Shown here one piece after another: positions 1-9,097 of a stretch of DNA of 17,960 nucleotides. The stretch's first letter is position 1. Every line of letters begins with the position of its first letter. This DNA comes from Suillus spraguei. Lineage: Eukaryota; Basidiomycota; Agaricomycetes; Boletales; Suillaceae. The notes beneath the pieces were generated by a model. That model searched no databases. It worked only from the letters and a program-made list of their open reading frames with translations, and was not told the DNA's origin. The stretch is from positions 1 to 17,960 of the forward strand of contig JABCPU010001040.1 of NCBI GenBank assembly GCA_016800925.1, read 5' to 3'. Position numbers and translations under genes: made by a program.

Positions 1-119
1 TAGATCAGCCCCAGTAAAGATCCAACATGACGGGGTCGGGGGAAATATGATATTTCTATAATTACATAATAGTAAAAATGATAAGATCTGAGATTTCCAA
101 GGAAGACGCGTTGCACGTG

Positions 120-250
120 TGGTTTTCGTCGTGCATCACATCGTTTTTGTCGTGCACCTGGACGGTATCGTTATCACTCCTGTCGTCGTCGTCGTCTATC
201 GTATCGTTCTGTGTCGTTCTCGTTGCGCATCATATCGTTTTCGTTGGCAT
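120..250. repeat. TCG/GTC-rich low-complexity tract
   Basis: A run of degenerate TCGT-type words includes five perfect GTC triplets at 182-196, flanked by repeated CATCATATCGTTTTCGT-like phrases. The composition differs from the surrounding sequence and looks like an imperfect microsatellite. Open frames here are products of the repeat and should not be read as genes. Confidence 0.7.
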
Positions 251-395
251 TGTCCCAATGCAAGGGTAAGCTCATACATTTTACAAGTTACTTGACTAAC
301 TGTAGTGTTCTTCACAGTGACGGAGTAAACCAACTGCCGGCAAGTAGACGTCGGCTTCAAGCCCACCGCGCTCTCATAAAAAGCGGGTCTGGTAA

Positions 396-1906
396 GGTAG
401 AAAGTTCGCCCGTCCTTCGAAAGACTCTCACCCAAAAATCTGTTTCTGGAGTCGAGCAGATTATGACAAATACATCGAGAATGCTGAGTCTGGGACTGGG
501 ACTCGGGGTAAAGCCCCTTGGCTAGAGCTCGAGGATGGTAGACCTGTCACAATCGAGCAACTCAAAGCAATTCGTAAGGTTCTGCGTGCAGCCTGGGCTG
601 AATTGGTTGTTCAGAAATTGGCTCCACCCACCTGGTCAAGGATCTGTGCTACTGGCAAGAAGCTCGTATTCGATATCATGGTGAAACAGTTCCCGCTATT
701 CCTATTCGACCACTGCGGCTGGAAACTCGAGCTGCTTTGCATCACTGATTACTCATCCTGGCGGAAGAACAATCTTGGGACTGACAGAAACTGGAAGGAC
801 GTACCAGGGAAGCCTCTCAGCCAAGGAAGAGCAATCGACGACTTGGATGAACTTGAGGTGTTGAATTGAAACGCACTGAAGCCCGGGCTAAAGGAAATGG
901 CAAGCGGCGCCTGTCTGACGACAGCAAAACCCTGGTCCGACAAGACCGTTTGAAGAAACCTAAATGTATGCATTTTTTTTCTCATAATTCCGATGCTCAC
1001 ATTTACACATTACCACTAGTTGACTCAGCACTGTCTCCCTGCTTCCCATCGAACCAAAAGGCATGTATGTTCTTTTCTTTCATTATCTTGCTAATATCAA
1101 TACTGCTAGTCGACCCTGGGTACTATATCACGACCTTTACTCTCGACTGATGCTATGCCCCTGCATCCAGATCAAGATTCTGAGCCTGGCACTAGCGCCA
1201 ACATCTGTGTTCCTTCGCCCATTGATGATTGTCTTGCCCTCGAAAATACTCGCATCACGCCAACCTACCACGCGATGCATCTGCCCCACCATTTGGAGTC
1301 CACTTACCGCAGCCCACTCCACAAGGCTTATATCTTCCCAGATCGCCTTTACGTCCGACCGTGTCTACTTCTGAAAATAAGACCTTGCCGACTTGTCACA
1401 CACCAGGAACATCTCAGAACATACAACTTGAATGTGCCGACAAAGAGAATGAGATTATATTGCAGGATCCACTGTAAGTACCTCATACTGCATGCTCGTC
1501 CTTGCTAACTCCAATGCTATGAAAGGGCTGATATTTTCGGACCTAACGGAATCGCCAAGACAGTCCCTGCCCCAGCACTTAGCCAATCAAGAAGACAAAC
1601 GACGATGGACCAAGTGCATCTAACAACAAGTTAGCTGCAAAAGCGGACGGAAAGAAGAAGATGCGACCAGGTGCCGCGAAGAACGCTCGGTAAGTATTAG
1701 TATGCCTGTCTCTTAATGTTTCGCACTAACCTTTGTCATGCAGAAACTTATGCGCATGGCGTTGGCTGAAGCAGGTGAACGAGACGAGTGGAACAACCGA
1801 AGAATTCCGCATGTATTGGGCGGCACTCACGCCCGCACAGCAAGATGAAGTACAAGGCCGACGCAGAGCGGTTGCAGAGCGCAGGGACGTGGACAAAGGG
1901 TTCTGA
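396..1906 (+). pseudogene. Decayed gene of an agaricomycete-expanded protein family of unknown function
   Basis: Several segments read as one protein type. At 396-865 the frame gives a stretch containing KICFWSRADYDKYIENAESG, LELEDGRPVTIEQLKAIRKV, then AAWAELVVQKLAPPTW and WKLELLCITDYSSW. From 866 a shifted frame gives the basic ELKRTEARAKGNGKRRLSD. A Pro/Ser/Thr-rich linker follows to 1473, and the last exon (1744-1906) reads NLCAWRWLKQVNETSGTTEE before TGA. Good introns are 966-1019, 1474-1525 and 1690-1743 (52-54 nt); 1065-1109 is probable. A further possible intron at 266-317 (GTAAGC, branch CTTGACTAAC) suggests the gene began farther left, but no start is identifiable. The frame is broken near 840-866, between 1110 and 1300, and between 1530 and 1640, so the gene appears dead. 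Family membership rests on my memory of similar agaricomycete hypothetical proteins with an ARNLCA-type C-terminus. Missed introns or assembly errors could explain some breaks. Confidence 0.6.
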
Positions 1907-2068
1907 TTGTGCCGTCTGCAACGGCGCACTATACTAGTATGTTTTCCCCTGCATTGTATGTCTTTTTCATTGCCTATTGCTGTCCTGCCTGCATTTTTCA
2001 CCCTGCTTTTGTGCCCCCGCCCTGCGGTTTTGCTATTTGCGACTGCACTGTAACATCCCATGTCATCC

Positions 2069-2258
2069 AATCCTGTCTGATGTCGTCACAATACATTGCA
2101 TTTGCTTGACTCTCATAAATATGCTTGAATCGGGTGAATATGTAAACTACGGTGAAAATCAGATCCTGTCCGCTGTTGTCACAGTACATCCCATGTGCTT
2201 GACTATAGTAAATATGATTGAATCGGGTGAGATATGTAAATTACGATGAAAATCCGAT
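2069..2258. repeat. Two-copy 93-bp direct tandem repeat
   Basis: Unit 1 (about 2069-2161) and unit 2 (about 2162-2258) align at an offset of 93-94 bases. Both contain TCCTGTC, GTCACA(A/G)TACAT, GCTTGACT, AAATATG, TTGAATCGGGTGA and TATGTAAA(C/T)TACG(G/A)TGAAAAT in the same order, at roughly 85% identity by eye. The unit is AT-rich and no coding potential is evident. Confidence 0.8.
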
Positions 2259-3950
2259 ATCATCACGGAAAACCCTGCCCCATCATGTAATATATGGGAC
2301 GCACTTGAGTGGATTCTGTTTAGCTCGGAAATTGCCTAGTCAAGAAGAATTTTTCAGATGTCGTCCGCTGGCGCCCGTTCCCATCATGTGGGTTTTGACT
2401 GGGGATCAGCCGTGTTGCGCAGTAATGTCCCCCGCGGATTCTTCCTTGGTCATAGAATGTTATGAGTATATGCCACGGGTGTCCAAATTTGACAGTTTGT
2501 CAGCCCGCCCATGTCCCAGTGAGCAGGCGCTCATGCGATCGAACTCCGACCTAGCGTTCTGTATCCGAAATATTTGGACGCGATAGCGCTCAAGCGAAGG
2601 TAATTCGTATTTCATTTATACCGTGCCTGTGGTACTTACCATGTCCACGTCACACAGCTGTCGACCTGCGTGTATGTCAACGCACTCCGCATCTGGGGAT
2701 GGAATTTAAACATGAAAATCGAGTCAGCTGGGTCGTTTTGGGGCTTGCGTCGATGTCGGTCAAGCTCTGATTATCGCCCCCACCATGCAGCCACATTTGG
2801 TTGAGGGTAAGACTACACGTAGTTTCAGCAGTCGTAATCGTCGAACCCAACTAGTAGTCGGTGGCATGTGATATTCCATTTCCAGAGATATGGTCCAGAA
2901 TACAACGTGGAAGTATCCGAGGACGAGTGTCAGAATATTTGTGAGGATGCCGGTCACGTAGCTGACTCGAAGAAGGATTAAGCAAGACCTCGCACGATGG
3001 GGAGCGGACGTACATTGTAAACATATAATACGTTTTTATCGTGTCGTGATGCCCAATCGGACGACGCTAATTTTTCGAATCCTCTGCGACTGATCCAGCT
3101 ACTTCGAAGTACTTGGGGAACGCGAGCAGACTGTTAGATGTCCCTGACACGGACAGTCCTCAATCTGCACAATAGTGTGACCGCGACGGCGTCGTCAGCA
3201 CGCAAAATTCTTGGAAATGGTTTTGCTCACTATGCGTATTATTGATAGTGCGGTTGAGATAGGGGCCGTTCTCCACATGCTCTAGCACGCTGTTGGGATG
3301 CGGAACGAATTGATCCCGTCGGAAATGAATATGACAACCTTCCCTTCCGAGAGAGACCATTGCACCCATTTGACCTAGTGCCTCGCCCGCGACTGACGAA
3401 ATTGTTGCGCAAGTTGTGGGGGTAACGGAAGGTAATGTCTACGGCGCCCGGACAGTACGGATGTGACACTGCTTAAATGTATAGCAACAGACAGCAGTCA
3501 AACTGTGAAAGTGACAAAGCCATGTCAGTCGGAGGATTCCGATCAAGAACGTAGAAGAGATTCCGTCAGCCATCAATCTTCTTTCTTATGCAGGAGAGGA
3601 TATCACATTGCGTTCTAATCGTGTCATGACAACCACACCTTAAATACAAGGAGCTGGTGTACGTAAGTGTAAGGATGAGCGCAAGGATAATTTTCGGGAT
3701 GAACCGAATAGGCACGCCCATTTGGACGACGGTGGTGAAACATGTGGTGCGACTTGCTTATCGTATGATCGAAAATAACACAGTTAGCGTCCAGCAACTT
3801 TGTAATTCTTTTTTAATCTTAAAGGTTCTATGAAAACAATGAAATGTATTTCGGAGTTTATATCGGGAGAGATGAATGTAGGTAAAGTGAACCTGTCGGG
3901 AAGGGCCGCGCCTAGACAACTTCAAGCCTTGAAGCAACAAGGGTTGACTT
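2259..3950. other. Gene-poor interval, no gene recognised
   Basis: Open frames here are short and none matches a family I recognise. At 2760-2957 (minus) a frame contains a hydrophobic stretch (TGILTNILTLVLGYFHVVFW) that could be one membrane helix. The plus strand over the same bases reads an acidic tail ending at 2981 after a TTTCCAG that could be a splice acceptor. The two readings compete and neither has support from flanking exons. No tRNA-like or repeated structure was seen. Confidence 0.5.
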
Positions 3951-3953
3951 TGT

Positions 3954-4267
3954 AGATAATTAAGTGGGGACGCCGCCGTCAGCAATATTATACCAAACTC
4001 CGCGAAAGTAGTGGTAAACGCGCCCTGACGTCTCTCATTGGATGATAAACCGAAGAACAGCTTAGTCATCAAAACTGTTATCGCTTGCCAAGTAAAGAAT
4101 TAAAGACTGTGCAGCATACACAGTCCGACGTCCAGGTCCCACAGGAATTCTTATATCTACCCACAGCGCGCCCTTTTCCTTTTTTTTTAAGGACGCACTT
4201 CCTCCATTACAGGAACGTTGATTCCCCTCAGCCCCCATCCCATTATCAACCTGTAATTAAGGGCAAA
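3954..4267 (+). promoter_or_regulatory. Putative promoter of the ammonium transporter with GATA-factor motifs
   Basis: HGATAR-type sites occur at 3954-3959 (AGATAA), 4043-4048 (TGATAA), 4078-4083 (TTATCG, reverse) and 4243-4248 (TTATCA, reverse), with another farther out at 3758-3763 (TTATCG, reverse). A pyrimidine-rich tract at about 4168-4190 precedes the start codon. In fungi, ammonium transporters are commonly activated by AreA/NIT2-type GATA factors when nitrogen is limiting, so these sites are plausible. The motif is short: one or two copies are expected by chance in about 500 bp, so the enrichment is modest. Regulation is inferred, not shown. Confidence 0.35.
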
Positions 4268-6106
4268 ATGGTGAACATTACCTATGACTCTTGTAAGTCT
4301 AATGATATCATTCTTTTAAAAAATTCTCAACCTAGCACCGCTGGACAGCTGGTGACCTGATATCATCTACTGGAACTGTATTCAATGAGGGTGATATTGC
4401 TTGGACATTAGCATCAACTGCATTAGTATGGATCATGATACCTGGGGTTGGCTTCTTCTATTCTGGTTTGCTGAGAAGGAAGAATGCTCTTAACATGATC
4501 TATCTCAGTATGATGACCGTTGCAATGGTCTCCTTCCAGGTCTGTTACACTTTATGCAATTTCAAGCGCACTCTGCTCATTGAGTTTCTAGTGGTTCTTC
4601 TGGGGGTATTCGCTAGCTTTCAGCGACACTGCTAGCCCCTACATTGGCAACCTCAGTATGCTTCCCCTCAGAATTCAATGTCTCCAGTTTTGACTGCTAT
4701 TTTATTAGAATACTTTGCCTTGCGAAATGTTCTTGACCAGCCTTCTATCGGTAGTGCCAGAGTACCAGCCATTGTATTCTGTGTCTTCCAGCTTATGTTC
4801 GCTGCCATCACGTAGGTCATGACCATCATCCCCTCATTCAGAGCGCTTATGTAACTCCAGTCCCATGATCGCCATCGGTGCCGTCGCAGAACGCAGCCGC
4901 TTGGGTCCTCTCCTTGCTTTTGTTTTTGCTTGGTCTACACTCGTTTATGATCCTATCGCTTGTTGGACATGGAACGCCACAGGCTGGTCGTTCGTCCTTG
5001 GTGGCCTTGACTTCGCTGGTGGTACCCCAGTCCACATCTCCTCTGGTACTGCCGCACTTGCTATCTCACTCTATCTTGGAAAACGTAGGGGATATGGCAC
5101 GGAGCGCCTCGCTTACAAACCACATAACACAACTTACGTCATTCTGGGCACGGTATTTCTGTGGTTCGGCTGGTTCGGCTTCAACGGCGGCTCTGCCCTT
5201 TCTGCAAACTTGCGTGCTACCCAAGCGTGCATTGTTACCAATCTTGCGGCGAGCGTTGGCGGTTTGACTTGGATGCTCTGGGATTATCGTCTCGAGCGCA
5301 AGTGGTCCGTTGTTGGTTTCTGTTCCGGGGCTATTGCAGGTCTCGTTGCCATCACTCCTGGTTCGGGCTTCGTGGGTTCTCGTGAGTCTTACTTTTTCTT
5401 AGACTCCATTCAAAAAAAAATCCTGAGACACATGATTAGCGGCTGCTGTTTTGTTCGGCTTCATGGCTGGCACAGTCTGTAACTTCGCTACCCAGCTCAA
5501 GTTTATCTTCAAGTACGATGATACCCTCGATGTAGGCGAACATCCTATGGGTATAAAACTATCAGTACTCATTCTACGTTAGATCTTCGCGTCGCATGCC
5601 ATTGGCGGTATCGTTGGTAATGTCCTTACCGGTCTCTTCGCTCAAGCAAGCATTGCTGGTGCTGATGGCATTACTACGATTCCTGGCGGCTGGCTCGATC
5701 AGAACTACCGTCAACTCGGTATCCAACTCGCGGATTCCGTCTCCGGGCTTTCTTACTCTTTCGTCATGACTGTCAGTCTTATAGTCATACTCTTTCTCCG
5801 CCTTTCTGTATCTGACTCTTTGCCCATCTATAGACCATCATATTGTGGATCATGCACTTTATTCCCGGTCTCCGGCTCCGTTGCGACGAGGAGACTGAGA
5901 TCCTCGGTGTCGATGATGCGGAGATGGGCGAATTCGCATACGACTATGTTGGCATTGAAACCGAGCTTATGCCCCGTAGCGAGTACAACATCGGCGCGGC
6001 TTCTGGCAGCCGCGAGCCGCAGCACACCACCGGAACGACATCGCAGATAAGTGAGGAGAAGGATCCGAAGCTTGTTGCTGGGGAAGATGTAAGTCGTGTA
6101 CAGTGA
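4268..6106 (+). CDS. AMT: Ammonium transporter, Amt/MEP/Rh family (8 exons, 485 aa)
   Basis: This gene encodes a plasma-membrane ammonium transporter of the Amt/MEP family, normally a trimer of 11-helix subunits that takes up ammonium. Exons: 4268-4292, 4349-4539, 4592-4655, 4709-4811, 4861-5381, 5440-5531, 5583-5771, 5834-6106. They sum to 1458 nt, and the seven introns are 49-62 nt. Family hallmarks are visible: GFFYSGLLRRKNAL in the first helices, LDFAGGTPVHISSG with the structural Asp178 and first pore His186, WFGWFGFNGGSALSAN around residues 229-242, and SHAIGGIVGN with the second pore His337. The cytoplasmic tail keeps the conserved EMGEFAYDYVG stretch (from about residue 425), important for gating in this family. 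The start was chosen because a 56-nt intron joins MVNITYDS to the conserved exon 2 in frame. The last codons are uncertain: a GTAAGT at 6089 could be a donor, giving a slightly different C-terminus. The gene appears intact. Confidence 0.96.
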
Positions 6107-6516
6107 GGTTGTGCATCGGCTGCATCGTGGAATTAGTAGGGTCATGACTGCAAGAATGTTTATCACTCATTACGTTATAGCTTGTTTTCTTCATTCTAGC
6201 GTATCATTTCTGATTTTTAACAGTAATGTGCGTCTTATTAGATATCCGGACGTTTTTTCTTATTTAAAGATGGAGTCTCTTCTTGATGGATTGACTTGAA
6301 GGCGTGCATGCCCCTTGTACGGTGCGTGGCATGTCCTTCAACCCTACTACTCGTTTATTTAGTGGTGTACTGGTATCGTGTAAATTTCAGAAGGCCGGAG
6401 ATACAGTTTACCATCAATTGTGGGAGTCTGCAGGGCCCCGAGCATCGCAATGAACACAGCCTAAAGACTCTAACCGTATCTACATATATAAAGCAGCCGG
6501 GCGCCAGTGTTTTCCC
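6107..6516. other. Downstream region of the transporter, no gene recognised
   Basis: No convincing coding sequence is seen. The interval contains a TATATAAA at 6485-6492, about 140 bases before an ATG at 6631 in the adjoining repeat. A polyadenylation signal for the transporter could not be assigned. Confidence 0.5.
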
Positions 6517-6643
6517 GTGCACAGCATTCGTCGACTTCACGACGCCATTAACTTACTCTTCCATTCATCACCCTTTTTCCTCTCAATCATCTACGTTGAC
6601 GAATTCAATGACAGAATTCTAGACAAATTACCATGCGATTTTC
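6485..6643 (+). promoter_or_regulatory. Possible orphan promoter and first exon
   Basis: TATATAAA (6485-6492) is followed by a pyrimidine-rich stretch (about 6550-6590) and by ATGCGATTTTC at 6631-6641, directly before a consensus donor GTAAGT (6642-6647). This resembles a fungal promoter with a short first exon (MRFS-like). No downstream exon could be identified. Unit 2 of the tandem repeat has lost both the ATG and the donor (ATCAGGCGATTATCGCAAGT). It may be the relic of a gene whose body is gone, or a coincidence. Confidence 0.25.
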
Positions 6644-7840
6644 GTAAGTTTCACAAACAGACATCAATCACACACAATTCGAACAATCTGAAGGAAGCCG
6701 AACACGCTCCATTGAACGCGCCAGAACAGTGAACACACACCCGACTACCTTACAATGCTAACTCGTCCCGGAGCGCCTCCCCACCGCCTGGATTTGAAAC
6801 AATTGCGTGTATATCATTCAATGTAGAAAAAGGATTGGTTACAAAAGCTCGCGCGCACATAGTGGCTGTACAGTGTCGTTTCATTGAAGTCCAGTTACAA
6901 TACATTCAAGACCACTGCATTCCCCAGATTAACTTTACGTTCCATCCAAATCGTGGACGGTAAACCGGAGACAGTTTCTTTTGCGACCTGCGTGTGCAAC
7001 CACATTTAACGGGTGTCAAGGGTTAACGCTGGCGCGCACCGTAGTTGACCTTCGAACGGATCTTCGTGGTCACGGTCAATTGTACTCAGCTTTGTCGAGA
7101 GTGAGAACGTGAGCCTCCACAGCGTCATGCTGTGCGATTGCGTGCACAGCATTTGTCGACCCTTGGAGAAGACTGCTCGATAACATCTTGAACTCATAGC
7201 AGCCACTACAAACTTTGAGGATACCATCAACTTTCTCTTCCCACAAGACGTCATCAAGAGGCTGATACCTGTGTTCATCGCTCATTCCTTTCCCCTCCGA
7301 ATTCAATGACGCAATTGTAGACAAATTATCAGGCGATTATCGCAAGTTTCGCAAACAGACACGCCAGAGTCTCAAACAGATTCTTAGACAACCTGAAGGA
7401 ATCCGAACACACTCCATTGAACGCGCCAGAACACACCCGACTACTTTGCAATGCTAACCCATCCAGGAGTGCCTCCTCATCGCCTGGATTTGAAACAAAA
7501 CTGCGTGTGCGCCATTTAACGAAACCTCTCCGTAAAAAATGAAAATGATTGGTCAGAAATGCGTGGATGCACATAGTGGCTCCACCATCGTCGTTTTATT
7601 GAAGTCCAACTCATTATACATTCGAGAGCCACTGCATTCCCCGCGCTAACATTGCGTTCCATTCAAATCGTTCTTCGTGGATGGTAAATCGAAGCTAGTT
7701 TCTCTTGCGTCCTGTGTATGCAACCGCATTGAACGGGTGTCAAGGGTTAACGCTGGCGCGCAACCGTAGTCGACCTTCCAACGGATCTTTTTGGTCACGG
7801 TCAATTGTACACAGCTTTGCCGAGAGTGAGAATGTGAAGA
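6517..7840. repeat. Tandem duplication of a ~0.6-0.7 kb non-coding unit
   Basis: Unit 1 (about 6517-7141) and unit 2 (about 7142-7840) share ordered blocks: GTGCACAGCATT(C/T)GTCGAC, GAATTCAATGAC, CTCCATTGAACGCGCCAGAAC, CGCCTGGATTTGAAACAA, GCACATAGTGGCT, CCACTGCATTCCCC, then GTCAAGGGTTAACGCTGGCG and GGTCACGGTCAATTGTAC. The offset grows from 625 to 696 to 725 bases, so unit 2 has gained insertions. Divergence is substantial (perhaps 80-85% identity in the blocks), which suggests an old duplication. No long reading frame is shared, so the unit is probably non-coding or the decayed edge of a gene. Confidence 0.85.
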
Positions 7841-8137
7841 AACACACGACAGTGCCTCACTCGAAGAGACACGCTGTGTCTATTTGCAGAGACAAATGAG
7901 ACACAGGACAGTGCAAACGTTGTATTTCCTGAATTGCTATTATAAAATGCGTAGTACATATCATTGTGTTTACATCGCACCGACCGAAGGGGTGTCCTTG
8001 TTATATAAGCTAGTAGCTGGTGTATCGCGCACTTTATTAAAGTGGCGTTTGGAGCGTCATAGTTTGCTGGTACTTGGTCAAAACTTGGCCAACAGTAGTT
8101 TTGCCCCAACACTACCAACAGCTTTACAAATCCATAT

Positions 8138-8389
8138 GATGCACAACTGGCATATCTTATTTAAGTACCTCGTATCATTGCCCCAAGTTAGCAAGGATAC
8201 TTGTATCAAGCTCTTTAATGCGTCTTTCCAGGTCATTGAGCTTTCCTATATCCTTCCCCTGCTCCGGGAAGGATATAAGGAAAGGCTTCAATGACCTGGA
8301 AAGACATATTAAAGAGCTTGATACAAGTATCCTTGCTAAACTTGGGGCAATGATACGAGGTACTAAATAGGATATGCCAGTCGTGCATC
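8138..8389. repeat. Long near-perfect inverted repeat (hairpin, ~120-bp arms, 7-nt loop)
   Basis: The left arm (8138-8258) is matched by the reverse complement of the right arm (8266-8389) at about 95% identity with a few single-base indels. The loop is 8259-8265. Shared blocks include ACCTCGTATCATTGCCCC, AGCAAGGATACTTGTATC, AAGCTCTTTAAT and TCTTTCCAGGTCATTGA. Both arms also read a coiled-coil-like peptide outward from the loop (NDLERxIKELDTSILAxLG). This suggests that a short coding fragment was duplicated head to head. No clear target-site duplication flanks it. Confidence 0.93.
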
Positions 8390-9097
8390 TGAGCGAGTGG
8401 TGTAAGATAATTCTGCCTCCTGACTGGTCTGACTTCATTATCAAGGTTTGGATATTCTTCCTGCTGGCCCATCTCCTCGATCAAGGTTTGGAAATAGCCA
8501 TCAACCTTGGATTCCAGTGCCTTCAAGGCCTGTGCGTGTTGTTCTGGCTACTGGGTGGTCTTCGAAGGTTCAACACCAAATTTAAGACTCGTGCTCTATC
8601 AGTACTCACTCGCAGCATCTATGACACTGTTTTGTAAATTGTTCCAATCCATCGAGTTTTCATCTCCCAATGACCGGGGGACACTGTCATGTGGGCTATA
8701 GTTAGTTGCTAAGCGTGCCCGTCACTATATGTAGTAGTAGTTTGGACAGATAATACTACGAACCGTGATCCTGCGTGGTACCATATGAAAAATTTCTTGT
8801 AAGTATTGATACTTGAAACATTACCTCGGACGTGAGTCATGGGAGCGAAGAACTCACGGCAAAAGTCTTACTATGTAGATCAACTTGGAGCCACGGCATT
8901 TCCCGGGTATAGATAGCATATCTTACAGCCTATTTGTTAAGTATGATGATCTAAACTACGTCATGGATAAAACCCAAGCAGAACGTGGAACAGGCAGCTT
9001 GACAGCGGAGTACAAGATCATATATTGTTATCCAGAAAACTTGAGAAATTGACGTTTTGGCGCTAGCACTATGGTCTTACACAGCTGCGGACCGCAG
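8390..9097. other. Gene-poor interval with a minus-strand coiled-coil-like fragment
   Basis: On the minus strand, about 8402-8526 reads a hydrophilic, possibly coiled-coil peptide (KALESKVDGYFQTLIEEMGQ) that runs into the hairpin. A donor-like GTGAGT (8604-8609) and an acceptor-like CACAG (8530-8534) lie just upstream, but joining there does not preserve the frame. The sequence ATCAAGGTTTGGA occurs twice on the plus strand here (about 8440 and 8478). From 8640 to 9097 nothing recognisable was found. It is probably a relic of a gene, too short to classify. Confidence 0.3.

Noticed and set aside
2760..2957. Minus-strand frame with a hydrophobic stretch, possible membrane-protein fragment
   Set aside because: Only one helix-like segment, no flanking exons or family motif, and an equally plausible acidic reading on the plus strand over the same bases.
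3160..3469. Overlapping minus-strand open frames of about 70 residues
   Set aside because: No recognisable motif, no start context or intron structure, and two frames compete over the same bases.
4878..5385. Long alternative-frame plus-strand ORFs inside the transporter
   Set aside because: They are shadows of the large transporter exon 4861-5381, whose frame is conserved in the Amt family.
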